Program-made: the position numbers and the translations under genes | From: Nostoc sp. KVJ20 | GTDB lineage: Bacteria; Cyanobacteriota; Cyanobacteriia; Cyanobacteriales; Nostocaceae | DNA length: 33,752 bases | Direction of reading: 5' to 3' | NCBI RefSeq assembly: GCF_001712795.1 | Contig: NZ_KV757629.1 | Coordinates: 1 to 33,752 of the forward strand | In this document: piece by piece, positions 1 to 6,580 of the stretch | How positions within the stretch are numbered: position 1 is the first letter of the stretch | How the letters are laid out: every line of letters starts with the position of its first letter | The notes under the pieces: generated by a model | What the model was told of the DNA's origin: nothing | Databases searched by the model: none | The model's input: the letters and a program-made list of their open reading frames with translations, nothing else

Positions 1-51
1 GCAGATGTGGTGATTAATCAACTTGATGAAATCCAGATTTTAGAGGATTAA
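1..51 (+). CDS. 3' end of an unidentified gene (partial)
   Basis: Frame 1 is open from the window edge and ends in TAA at 49-51, giving the last 16 residues, ADVVINQLDEIQILED. The acidic, non-repetitive end looks like a real C-terminus. The ADVVINQLDEI pattern resembles the end of some HAD-superfamily phosphatases, but 16 residues are too few for an assignment. The gene runs on the plus strand, converging on the minus-strand polysaccharide cluster that ends at 524. Confidence 0.35.
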   Translation, partial: ADVVINQLDEIQILED

Positions 52-178
52 GTTATGGCAGTTTTCAATTGCGTATAAAGGATGTTTGAAAAGTCTTCTA
101 GTCGGGATCAAAAATTTTAGATCCCTCTAAATCTCCCGATAAATTGGGAGACTTGGATTCCAGTTCCCATCTCTTTAA

Positions 179-403
179 GCTACGGTGTACACACAAGTCC
201 TAAAAACCTAGCTTGATAAGACTTTCCTCGTTCCCAGTCTCCGACTGGGAATGCATTCATTGAGTCTCTGACTCAATGCCAGATTGGAGGCAGAGCCTCC
301 ACCAGGAGCATTCCCATGTAGAACATGGGAACGAGATAAAAACGAGATAAACGAGAGAAGAATGGAAAATCAAGCTTTTTTCGACTTGTGTGTACACCGT
401 AGC
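179..403. mobile_element. MITE-like element with perfect 21-bp terminal inverted repeats
   Basis: The 21 bases at 179-199 (starting GCTACGGTGTACACACAAG) are the exact reverse complement of 383-403. The 225-bp interval has no coding capacity, and another hairpin repeat (227-335) sits inside it. Perfect terminal inverted repeats around a short non-coding core are the hallmark of a non-autonomous MITE. The flanks (TTTAA on the left, CTTTATAA on the right) show no clean target-site duplication, so the exact ends are uncertain. A stem-loop repeat that does not transpose is the alternative. Confidence 0.5.
227..335. repeat. Composite hairpin repeat, copy 1 (nested in the MITE)
   Basis: This starts with CTCGTTCCCAGTC and ends with GGGAACGAG. 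It is a string of mini-hairpins: CCCAGTC-TCC-GACTGGG, TTGAGTC-TCT-GACTCAA and GGAGGC-AGA-GCCTCC, closed by an outer CTCGTTCCC/GGGAACGAG pair. It has the same architecture as 6465-6570 and 18543-18650, though with more sequence change. Confidence 0.65.
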
Positions 404-409
404 CTTTAT

Positions 410-433
410 AAGGGGGGATTAAGGGGGGTAATT
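410..433. repeat. 24-bp G-run repeat, shared with the pheT downstream spacer
   Basis: Two AAGGGGGG blocks separated by ATT and followed by TAATT. The reverse complement is found exactly at 31040-31063. This is a short dispersed repeat of unknown role. Confidence 0.6.
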
Positions 434-523
434 AGCCCTTTTTAACGGGGTTAGAGAGGATCAAAAGTGCCTAAAGTTACAGAGAAATACTTTGCAAATA
501 TCCTCTTAGATATGATTGCTCTA

Positions 524-1516
524 TTATTTCGGCATTTTGATTAACTTACTTGCCACAACTCGCGGAGTGAAACTAAGAGTAAGTGCCGCTATAGTTCGTG
601 CATTAAATTTTTGTTGATGCAGCGCTTGCCAAAAATAAGGACGGGCTGCGGCTATCTGTTCACTTCGCAGCAAACCGATTCCCAAAGTAGTGTTAGCTTC
701 TAACCATTTACGTTGAAAGTACGTCTTAAAGTGCTGTAAGCGAGGGTCTTCCATAAAGACTTGATAACAAAACATTTCGCTTTTAGCTTTGCGAATTTTT
801 GCTTGTACATCTCGACTACCACTGAGCATAGTATCAGTTTGCTCATGGGCGCGATATTGCGTCAATCTTTCGGGATAGTAATAAGCGCTACCACCAGATA
901 TACAGCATAGATAAGTTAAATATAAATCCCACATCCCGCCAACTTCTGAGGGAATACTATCCCAATCAATAAAATTATTGCGAATTACACAAGATGCAGC
1001 AGTAGGTATGCTTTTATCTATCAATCCAATTTTATAAAAAGATTGATGAATTCCTTTTGCTAGTTTGTCCCGTTTGTAACCGCGTGTATTTTCTTCGGTT
1101 CCAATTTTATTAATTTTCCCAGATGCATCTATAATATATTGGTCGCAAAAAGCGATAACTAACTCAGAGTTTGCTTCCAGTAGTGGTACTAACTTTGCTA
1201 AAAAATCTTTATTCCAAATATCATCATCATGGAGACTAGCAACATATTTACCTCGCGCCATCTTAAAGCCATGCTGCTGATTAGCAAGCATACCCACATT
1301 TTCCTGATGTCGCCAAAATCTGATGCGTGAATCACCAAAAGATTCGACAAGTGCTTGAGGATTTTCTGCGCTACAATTATCAGAAATAATAATTTCGATA
1401 TTTTGATAAGTTTGGTTTACAGCACTAGCGATCGCTAGCTTAAGATACTCTGAACGATTATAGGTGGGAATAATAACGCTAACTAAAGGTGGTTCGCATT
1501 CTTGCTGCAATGACAT
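524..1516 (-). CDS. Family 2 glycosyltransferase
   Basis: A 330-aa inverting GT-A glycosyltransferase. The N-terminus LVSVIIPTYNRSEYL and the IIISDNCSAEN strand are the GT2 nucleotide-binding core, and HDDD at residues 96-99 supplies the metal-binding DXD motif. The second half (about 200-330) is a helical region typical of acceptor recognition, and there is no obvious membrane segment. The ATG at 1516 is supported by an AAGGGAG Shine-Dalgarno sequence 6 nt upstream. It is the last gene of the polysaccharide cluster and follows the GT4 gene by 65 bp, so it probably adds one sugar to the exported repeat unit on the cytoplasmic face. Donor and linkage cannot be read from the sequence. Confidence 0.88.
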   Translation of the reverse strand: MSLQQECEPPLVSVIIPTYNRSEYLKLAIASAVNQTYQNIEIIISDNCSAENPQALVESFGDSRIRFWRHQENVGMLANQQHGFKMARGKYVASLHDDDIWNKDFLAKLVPLLEANSELVIAFCDQYIIDASGKINKIGTEENTRGYKRDKLAKGIHQSFYKIGLIDKSIPTAASCVIRNNFIDWDSIPSEVGGMWDLYLTYLCCISGGSAYYYPERLTQYRAHEQTDTMLSGSRDVQAKIRKAKSEMFCYQVFMEDPRLQHFKTYFQRKWLEANTTLGIGLLRSEQIAAARPYFWQALHQQKFNARTIAALTLSFTPRVVASKLIKMPK

Positions 1517-1581
1517 ATTGTTCTCCCTTGATTTTTTCTAAGTAGAAGATTGCACTAATTGATATTTTTAGCGAACTAAGC

Positions 1582-2742
1582 TTATTTAGCTTGAGGAATG
1601 CTATATAACCTTTTCGCTCTCGAAGGAAATTCAGCTATTGTTTTTGCATAAATTGTTCGGAGATTATTTACATGAGCCGCCATTGTAAATTCTTTCATCA
1701 ATAAAGCATGACCTTGTATGCCCATGTAGCGGCTTTTTTGATAATCTCTATACAACTCATGGATAGCATCAGCCAGTTTTTGAATATCATTACCTGGAAC
1801 TAAAATGCCCGTTTCTCCATCTCGTAAATGTTCTGGAATTCCTCCGACTGCACTACCAATTACAGGTCGATAACGAGAGTATGCTTCGAGAGTTACAAGA
1901 CCAGCAGGTTCAGGCCAAACACTAGGAAAAACGACTGCAAAACACTGTTGATAAAGTTGATTTATTTTATCGCGATCGCACCAACCATGCCAAGTAATTC
2001 GGTTATTCAATCCGAGGGTCTTTGCTAACTTTTCTAAGCGGGGTCGTTCCCAGCCTTCACCCGCAATATCAAGTTGAATTTTTGGGTCTGTATGTATTAA
2101 TGTTTTGAGTAACCATTCCAGACCTTTATCAGAAACAATTCGTCCAGCAAACAAAATTCTATGATTTTGATGGACTTCTAAACTTAGGGGTATAGTTGCT
2201 GTTTTCGGTACAGATATACCACAGTGTAGCGTTACAGTTTGTTCAGGGGGTACACCATTTTGAATTAATTCTTGGCGCACGTATTCGCTATTAGCAATAA
2301 AAGTAATTTTTACCCTTTTTAATAAATCTAATAATTGATGAGTGTTTTGGAGTTCTCTAAGAGTTCTTAAAGGTCTACGGCTACCACATTTATCTATTAA
2401 CTTACCCCAGGTACATCCTAAGTAAGAGAAATTGCGATCGCAGATTGTCCGCTGCTCCGCTAAATACTTTGTGCCACTAGGACAGTAGAATGAGTGATTA
2501 TGAACGCTGAAAACTGCGGGACATTCGCCTGTAAGCTGCAATAGAAAATCTGCGCTGTGGATGTGCAGCAGTTTAAACTGGCTTTGATCTACATTATCGA
2601 GTGATTTTATCACGCGATCGCTAACTTCATGTGGTCGATGTTCAAATAGAGAAGCTAAATAAGTTTCAACTCCCCCGCCCTCACCCACATCAAAATTAGA
2701 ACATTGATAAATCAGGGTTGGGTCAATTATTTTCTGATACAT
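1582..2742 (-). CDS. Family 4 glycosyltransferase
   Basis: A 386-aa retaining GT-B enzyme. The N-terminal domain carries the glycine-rich GEGGGVETYLASL loop (residues 20-32) and a VHNHSFYC segment. The C-terminal domain has the ILFAGRIVSDKGLEWLL strand (about 196-212) and the E-x7-E motif at E278/E286 (PEPAGLVTLEAYS) that binds the donor nucleotide sugar. A central Cys-rich stretch (about 87-119: YCPSG, TICDR, LGCTWG, DKCG) is seen in a subset of GT4 enzymes; its role is unclear. The start is ATG without a good Shine-Dalgarno. It lies downstream of the hepA-like exporter and upstream of the GT2 gene on the same strand, and is probably co-transcribed with the GT2 gene. Confidence 0.87.
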   Translation of the reverse strand: MYQKIIDPTLIYQCSNFDVGEGGGVETYLASLFEHRPHEVSDRVIKSLDNVDQSQFKLLHIHSADFLLQLTGECPAVFSVHNHSFYCPSGTKYLAEQRTICDRNFSYLGCTWGKLIDKCGSRRPLRTLRELQNTHQLLDLLKRVKITFIANSEYVRQELIQNGVPPEQTVTLHCGISVPKTATIPLSLEVHQNHRILFAGRIVSDKGLEWLLKTLIHTDPKIQLDIAGEGWERPRLEKLAKTLGLNNRITWHGWCDRDKINQLYQQCFAVVFPSVWPEPAGLVTLEAYSRYRPVIGSAVGGIPEHLRDGETGILVPGNDIQKLADAIHELYRDYQKSRYMGIQGHALLMKEFTMAAHVNNLRTIYAKTIAEFPSRAKRLYSIPQAK

Positions 2743-2936
2743 ATTTTCTGTTATTTTTTAGTATATTTAACCAAGTTTGATAGTTACTAAAAACTTATTT
2801 CCAGAGATAATAAGGCTTTAGAATAGTGTTTCTTGCGATACCATATCACCAAATTACTGATACAGATAGATAGTTAGTACAGCACGATGGAAATAAACCA
2901 CCCATTCCAAATCAATAAAACGCTTACGTTGTATTC

Positions 2937-2960
2937 ATTTTTAATTTTTAATTTTTAATT
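2937..2960. repeat. STRR, 7-bp unit ATTTTTA
   Basis: Three full head-to-tail copies of ATTTTTA plus a partial copy. Heptanucleotide STRRs between genes are typical of heterocystous cyanobacteria. Confidence 0.75.
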
Positions 2961-2985
2961 CCGCCTTGCGGTGCTAGGGGCATAC

Positions 2986-3007
2986 GGCTGTAGAAATATA
3001 CAGCCGA
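2986..3007 (-). terminator. Stem-loop downstream of the hepA-like gene
   Basis: CGGCTGTA and TACAGCCG form an 8-bp perfect stem with a 6-nt loop, 40 bp after the stop codon of the hepA-like gene. On the minus strand it is followed by TATGCCCC rather than a T run, so it may be a weak terminator, an RNA 3'-end stabiliser or just a dispersed palindrome. Confidence 0.3.
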
Positions 3008-3046
3008 TTTATAGTTTGCAATTCTTTGGGTAATCGGATATTGCTT

Positions 3047-4897
3047 CTAATCCGATTGTCTTACTTCATACTGCATTTGATGATATTTCCAAAGCTTACC
3101 TTTTTGTTCCAGAAGTTCTTGATACTTACCTTGTTCTACTATCCGTCCCTGTTCTAAAACTACAACTTTATCTGCTTTAGAAATAGTAGAAAGACGGTGA
3201 GCGATCGCAATTACTGTTTTACCAACAGATAGCTTTTCTAATGAATCTTGAATTAAGCGCTCAGATAGCGAATCTAAGGCACTAGTTGCTTCATCCAAAA
3301 TCAAAATTTCTGGGTTCCTTAGTAAAGCTCGTGCAATAGCAATTCGCTGTCTTTGTCCTCCAGATAATCTAACACCCCTATCTCCCAATTGGGTGTTAAA
3401 ACCTTCGGGCATTTCTAAAATAAATTCTAGTGCATTCGCTAGTTTAGCCGCTTCTTGAATTTCCTCATTAGTTGCTTCTGGAGTTCCGTAAGAAATATTC
3501 TCCCAAACATTAGTATTGAAGATAAAAGTATCTTGACTGACAACAGCTATTTTGCGACGTAGGGAATTAATTTCAAACTGCCGGATATCAATTTCATCAA
3601 TATACAGATATCCATCTGTAGCATTATAAAATCTGGGAATTAAATCCGCAAGAGTTGTTTTACCAGCACCAGAGGCTCCGACTAATGCTGTCATTTTTCC
3701 CTTTTCAATAGTCAGGGTAATATTATGCAGCACTAGATTTTCATCATCATAGCCAAAATCTACAGATACTAAATCTATTGATCTTTTTAAACCAGTAAAC
3801 TGAACTTTGCCATTTTTAAAGTAATATTTCTCCTCCGTTGTCAGCAGCTTTTTAATATTGTCTGCCGAACCATGTAAAGTACTGAGATATGCTCTCGTCC
3901 CATTGATATCTTGAACGAAGGGAATAAAGCGAAAAAGCACAAAGAAAAAAGTTAACAAAGAAGCAACTTGTAGTGTTCCATTGGTAACAAGGCTAGTGAA
4001 AGCCAAAATAATCATTCCCACCAATACCGTAGTTGCTACCCCTTCGGCAATTGGCTTCACAAGTGTCCAAGTGAATACAACTTTTGTTGTAGAACTTATT
4101 ACTTTGTCGCTAGCTTTGTAGTAACGTTGACGCTCAAATTCTTGAGTACCGCAGGTGTGAACAGTCCGAATTCCATTAATAAATTCTATGGCTGTTGATG
4201 TAAAATTAGCATTAGCAGTTGTCATCCCAAAACTTGATTCTCTGACTCTAGTGTTCAGATTAGACAACCCCACACCTAAAAGTGTAAATAGTAATGCTGA
4301 AATTAGCGTTAGTTGCCATGATATCAAAAACATTGATATTAAGTAGACAATAGTTGTCAATCCTCTTGTTACTAAAAAAGCAGCGCCACTGAAACCCTGT
4401 CTGATCTTTTCTATCTCTGTGGTAATTGTATTAATTAGTTCACCAGAACGAGTTTTGGCAAAGTAACTCAGCGATAAAGATTGTAACTGTTCAAAAATTT
4501 GCTTACGTAAGCGGTCGGCAAGATGTAGTTGAGATAATTCAGTATAGACTTGAGAAAAATAATTGAAGGTGGCACGTAACCAAGTACTCAATAAAATCAG
4601 CAAAGATACGCGGTAGAGGCGATTAATCGCTGATGTCTTGGCTCCCAAAATCCAAATATCAAACCATTCTATTCCTGTTTGGACAGGTTGAGCATTAGGG
4701 CTGGTTAAACTTTGCAAAAATGAAAGTAAGAAACCAATACTCACACCTTCAAAAGTTGCCGCCAAAATCGAAAATATCAGAGCTAAAATTGCAATTTTGC
4801 GAAAATGTTTAAATTCTCGCAATATCAAATAGTTTTCTTGCCAAAAGCTGGTAGCTTTGAGCAAATTACGGAATTGTTGAGGAAGTTGGGAATGCAT
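3047..4897 (-). CDS. hepA: HepA-type ABC exporter (permease fused to ATPase)
   Basis: A half-size exporter with one transmembrane domain and one nucleotide-binding domain; it presumably dimerises in the inner membrane. From the ATG at 4897 it is 616 aa. About six membrane segments lie in residues 30-330. The ATPase shows Walker A GASGAGKTT (407-415), signature LSGGQ (511-515), Walker B ILILDEATSALD (531-542) and the H-loop AHRLS (566-570). In Anabaena, HepA is needed to lay down the heterocyst envelope polysaccharide, and the neighbours here (HepC-like transferase, Wzc-like protein, glycosyltransferases) match that island. The frame stays open to a TTG at 5077 (676 aa), but that start lacks a Shine-Dalgarno. 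The shorter form begins MHSQLPQQFRNLL and, as I recall, has the usual HepA length (about 607 aa). The exported substrate, lipid-linked or polymeric glycan, is inferred. Confidence 0.82.
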   Translation of the reverse strand: MHSQLPQQFRNLLKATSFWQENYLILREFKHFRKIAILALIFSILAATFEGVSIGFLLSFLQSLTSPNAQPVQTGIEWFDIWILGAKTSAINRLYRVSLLILLSTWLRATFNYFSQVYTELSQLHLADRLRKQIFEQLQSLSLSYFAKTRSGELINTITTEIEKIRQGFSGAAFLVTRGLTTIVYLISMFLISWQLTLISALLFTLLGVGLSNLNTRVRESSFGMTTANANFTSTAIEFINGIRTVHTCGTQEFERQRYYKASDKVISSTTKVVFTWTLVKPIAEGVATTVLVGMIILAFTSLVTNGTLQVASLLTFFFVLFRFIPFVQDINGTRAYLSTLHGSADNIKKLLTTEEKYYFKNGKVQFTGLKRSIDLVSVDFGYDDENLVLHNITLTIEKGKMTALVGASGAGKTTLADLIPRFYNATDGYLYIDEIDIRQFEINSLRRKIAVVSQDTFIFNTNVWENISYGTPEATNEEIQEAAKLANALEFILEMPEGFNTQLGDRGVRLSGGQRQRIAIARALLRNPEILILDEATSALDSLSERLIQDSLEKLSVGKTVIAIAHRLSTISKADKVVVLEQGRIVEQGKYQELLEQKGKLWKYHQMQYEVRQSD

Positions 4898-5190
4898 GAA
4901 TTTTATAATAATAGTTTGGCAAAGTAGATAGACCGCTATAGATGCTACGCAACCAATTTTTGCTTTAGCCTCAGTGCGGTAGATGAAATCATCAATTACC
5001 GAAGAAGAATCCAGAATGGATTCTGTGCGACTGGATGAAAAATCGAGGTTTAGAGCAAGCGATTTTAAGACACTCAAGGATTCGCTACCGCTACGCTATC
5101 GTGGAGAAGAAAAAATTCTTTCCGTGACTGTTACCCCTGACTTGACTGTTGAGGTATTCTGAATTCTGAATTCTGAATTCTGACTCCTTT
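4898..5190. promoter_or_regulatory. Upstream region of the hepA-like gene
   Basis: This 293-bp gap separates the hepC-like stop from the preferred hepA start. The part nearest hepA (to 5077) stays open in frame and could instead encode an N-terminal extension. It also holds a purine/pyrimidine repeat GCTACCGCTACGC (about 5085-5098, a dispersed cyanobacterial motif) and an STRR (5156-5187). Anabaena hepA is developmentally induced from its own upstream region, so regulatory DNA is expected here, but no known binding site is recognisable by eye. Confidence 0.35.
5156..5187. repeat. STRR, 7-bp unit ATTCTGA
   Basis: Four tandem copies of ATTCTGA, then a degenerate CTCC copy, ending 3 bp before the hepC-like stop codon. 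The same heptamer in reverse orientation occurs at 8854-8885, and in this orientation at 8998-9037. Confidence 0.8.
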
Positions 5191-5892
5191 TCATAGGGTT
5201 TGGCCATCCAGATGTAACAGGTGAGACTGTGCCTCTACTTCCCATGAAGTTGGTAGTTTATTTAGCTGTACTGCATCTTCTAAAGTCCAACAACGAGAGC
5301 CGGTTAAACTCATGTCACCCCGCAGCACATTAAATAACTGTGGCAGATTGTTGAGATTGTATTTACTCATCCAACGCTCTAGTGATGTGGTGTTGTACGT
5401 GCAAAAACTCATCGCTTGAAAGAGTTTACCCCGTTCTCCAACACGCCATTCATGACAAAAAAGTGATCCTGGTGAGTAAACCTGCATCAACACAATCAAT
5501 CCCAGCATTACTGGACTCAGTAATAGCAGCAACCCTAAAGCAGCAATCCAATCAATTAGTCGCTGCAACTGTCTGAAGGGTAGTTTTTTGCCAGTGGGTA
5601 TGCTGAGGAATATTGGCTTTTGAGCTTCTTCACATGCATCTGCCCAAAACCGGAGCGAAGCTTCACCCAGTTTTGGATCTATGCTCACCAAACTTACAGG
5701 AGAATGTTGTAAGCATTCTACTAGCGATCGCTTACTATCTAATGCAGGTAGATATGGTTGTTTAACTTGTCCAGGCACTTTCACCAACAGCTTACCGCGC
5801 CGCCATTGGAGTGTGCAGTACCCACGATTATCTTGGTTTTCCTGGGTTACATCATATAAATTCTGTAGAGTTGGAATTATTGAAGTTGTCAT
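5191..5892 (-). CDS. hepC: HepC-type bacterial sugar transferase (divergent)
   Basis: A 233-aa protein. Residues 1-105 are a poorly conserved soluble region. Residues 113-137 form one hydrophobic hairpin (LIDWIAALGLLLLLSPVML), and 138-233 match the catalytic part of polyprenyl-phosphate hexose-1-phosphate transferases, best seen in NNLPQLFNVLRGDMSL (181-196). Such enzymes start glycan synthesis on undecaprenyl phosphate. Two canonical motifs are altered: the usual KFRTM strand reads FQAMSFCTYN (158-167), and the GPRP after MSL reads GSRC (198-201). This makes it either a specialised or a partly degenerate enzyme. Position between the Wzc-like and ABC exporter genes matches hepC of the Anabaena HEP island. 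The ATG is at 5892. Confidence 0.75.
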   Translation of the reverse strand: MTTSIIPTLQNLYDVTQENQDNRGYCTLQWRRGKLLVKVPGQVKQPYLPALDSKRSLVECLQHSPVSLVSIDPKLGEASLRFWADACEEAQKPIFLSIPTGKKLPFRQLQRLIDWIAALGLLLLLSPVMLGLIVLMQVYSPGSLFCHEWRVGERGKLFQAMSFCTYNTTSLERWMSKYNLNNLPQLFNVLRGDMSLTGSRCWTLEDAVQLNKLPTSWEVEAQSHLLHLDGQTL

Positions 5893-6096
5893 AATGTCTT
5901 TGGGTTTATACAGGAGTGAATTACTGAGGCGTTATCAAAGGCTATCAATGCCAAAGACCCAAATCCGAATCTTGTTGTCAGTCCAAAAAGATTGAGGGCA
6001 AAAATATGCTATTGCTATTTGCCACTCAGCCAAGCACACATCGTGCAGAATTCTGCTGGTGTAGAGGTGTACAAATCAACGTTACTATCAATATTC

Positions 6097-6160
6097 ATGG
6101 GTAATTGGTATTTTTCCGGTAACTACTGAAAGTAGAAATGTGTAGAGGGAAATTACCCAT
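6097..6160. promoter_or_regulatory. Nested inverted repeat upstream of the hepC-like gene
   Basis: ATGGGTAATT (6097-6106) pairs perfectly with AATTACCCAT (6151-6160). Inside lies a second stem, CTACT-GAA-AGTAG (6124-6136). The structure sits about 200 bp upstream of the hepC-like start in the cluster's longest gap. It could be an operator or an RNA leader fold; function is inferred from position only. Confidence 0.35.
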
Positions 6161-6420
6161 AAATCTATATATACGTTTAATCGTACTGAGGTGTTTCTTG
6201 TATCGATAGATTTACCAAAACCAGTCCACTCTTGTCTTCTAGCCTTTATGAAGGTGCTTTAATCTCTAGAATATAAGACTATGTAGAAATAGCGATCGCT
6301 CAAATAAATTCTTTATTTACTCTTTAAAGAGCCAGTGATTTCTCTGAAAACCCATAAAGATAGCATAAATATACTGAAATTTTCCTGATAGCAATAAAAT
6401 TAAATTTTGGTCATAAAAAT

Positions 6421-6448
6421 GTAGGGGCAATTCATGAATTACCCCTAC
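6421..6448. repeat. GTAGGGG palindromic stem-loop
   Basis: GTAGGGG at 6421 and CCCCTAC at 6442 flank an AATTCATGAATT core, giving a nearly perfect palindrome with one mismatched pair. It lies about 130 bp beyond the Wzc-like stop and may help end transcription. Similar palindromes with GTAGGGG ends are dispersed in related genomes. Confidence 0.5.
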
Positions 6449-6464
6449 CTAAATCAGTCTTTAC

Positions 6465-6570
6465 CTCGTTCCCAGTCGGAGACTGGGAATGCCATCCTAG
6501 AGGCTCCGCCTCCCTTACTCGCGGCAGAGCCGCTTTTGAGCAGCATTTCCAGCCAGAGGCTAGAAACGAG
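6465..6570. repeat. Composite hairpin repeat, copy 2
   Basis: A 106-bp element starting CTCGTTCCCAGTCGG and ending TAGAAACGAG. It contains mini-hairpins CCCAGTC-GGA-GACTGGG, GAGGC-TCC-GCCTC and a CGGC/GCCG stem. In inverted orientation it aligns closely with 18543-18650 over its full length. It ends 10 bp after the stop codon of the Wzc-like gene. Confidence 0.75.
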
Positions 6571-6580
6571 AAATTACGAA

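Larger units (their letters stand above)
52..523. other. Repeat-rich gene-free spacer
   Basis: No gene is recognisable in this 472-bp spacer between two convergent genes. It holds short hairpins (GGGATC about 103 pairing with GATCCC about 119; TCTCCC about 142 pairing with GGGAGA about 155), the MITE-like element 179-403 with a nested composite hairpin repeat, and a G-run repeat at 410-433 whose reverse complement recurs after pheT at 31040-31063. Any of the hairpins could end transcription from either side. Confidence 0.6.
2743..3046. other. Spacer between the GT4 gene and the hepA-like gene
   Basis: No coding sequence seen. It contains a 7-bp tandem repeat (2937-2960) and a stem-loop (2986-3007) just after the hepA-like stop codon. 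The AT-rich part next to 2742 could carry the promoter for the two distal glycosyltransferase genes, but no clear -35/-10 pair stands out. Confidence 0.5.
5893..6580. other. 688-bp gene-free spacer upstream of the hepC-like gene
   Basis: No convincing gene on either strand. It contains a nested inverted repeat (6097-6160), a HIP1 octamer near 6292, an AT-rich stretch (6300-6420), a GTAGGGG/CCCCTAC stem-loop (6421-6448) and a composite hairpin repeat (6465-6570). It is the longest gap inside the cluster and therefore the likeliest place for a separate, possibly developmentally controlled promoter for hepC-hepA. No GTA-N8-TAC NtcA box was found by eye. Confidence 0.5.

Noticed and set aside
6061..6072. 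NtcA box upstream of the hepC-like gene
   Set aside because: GTAGAGGTGTAC has 6 rather than 8 bases between GTA and TAC; no GTA-N8-TAC was found nearby.
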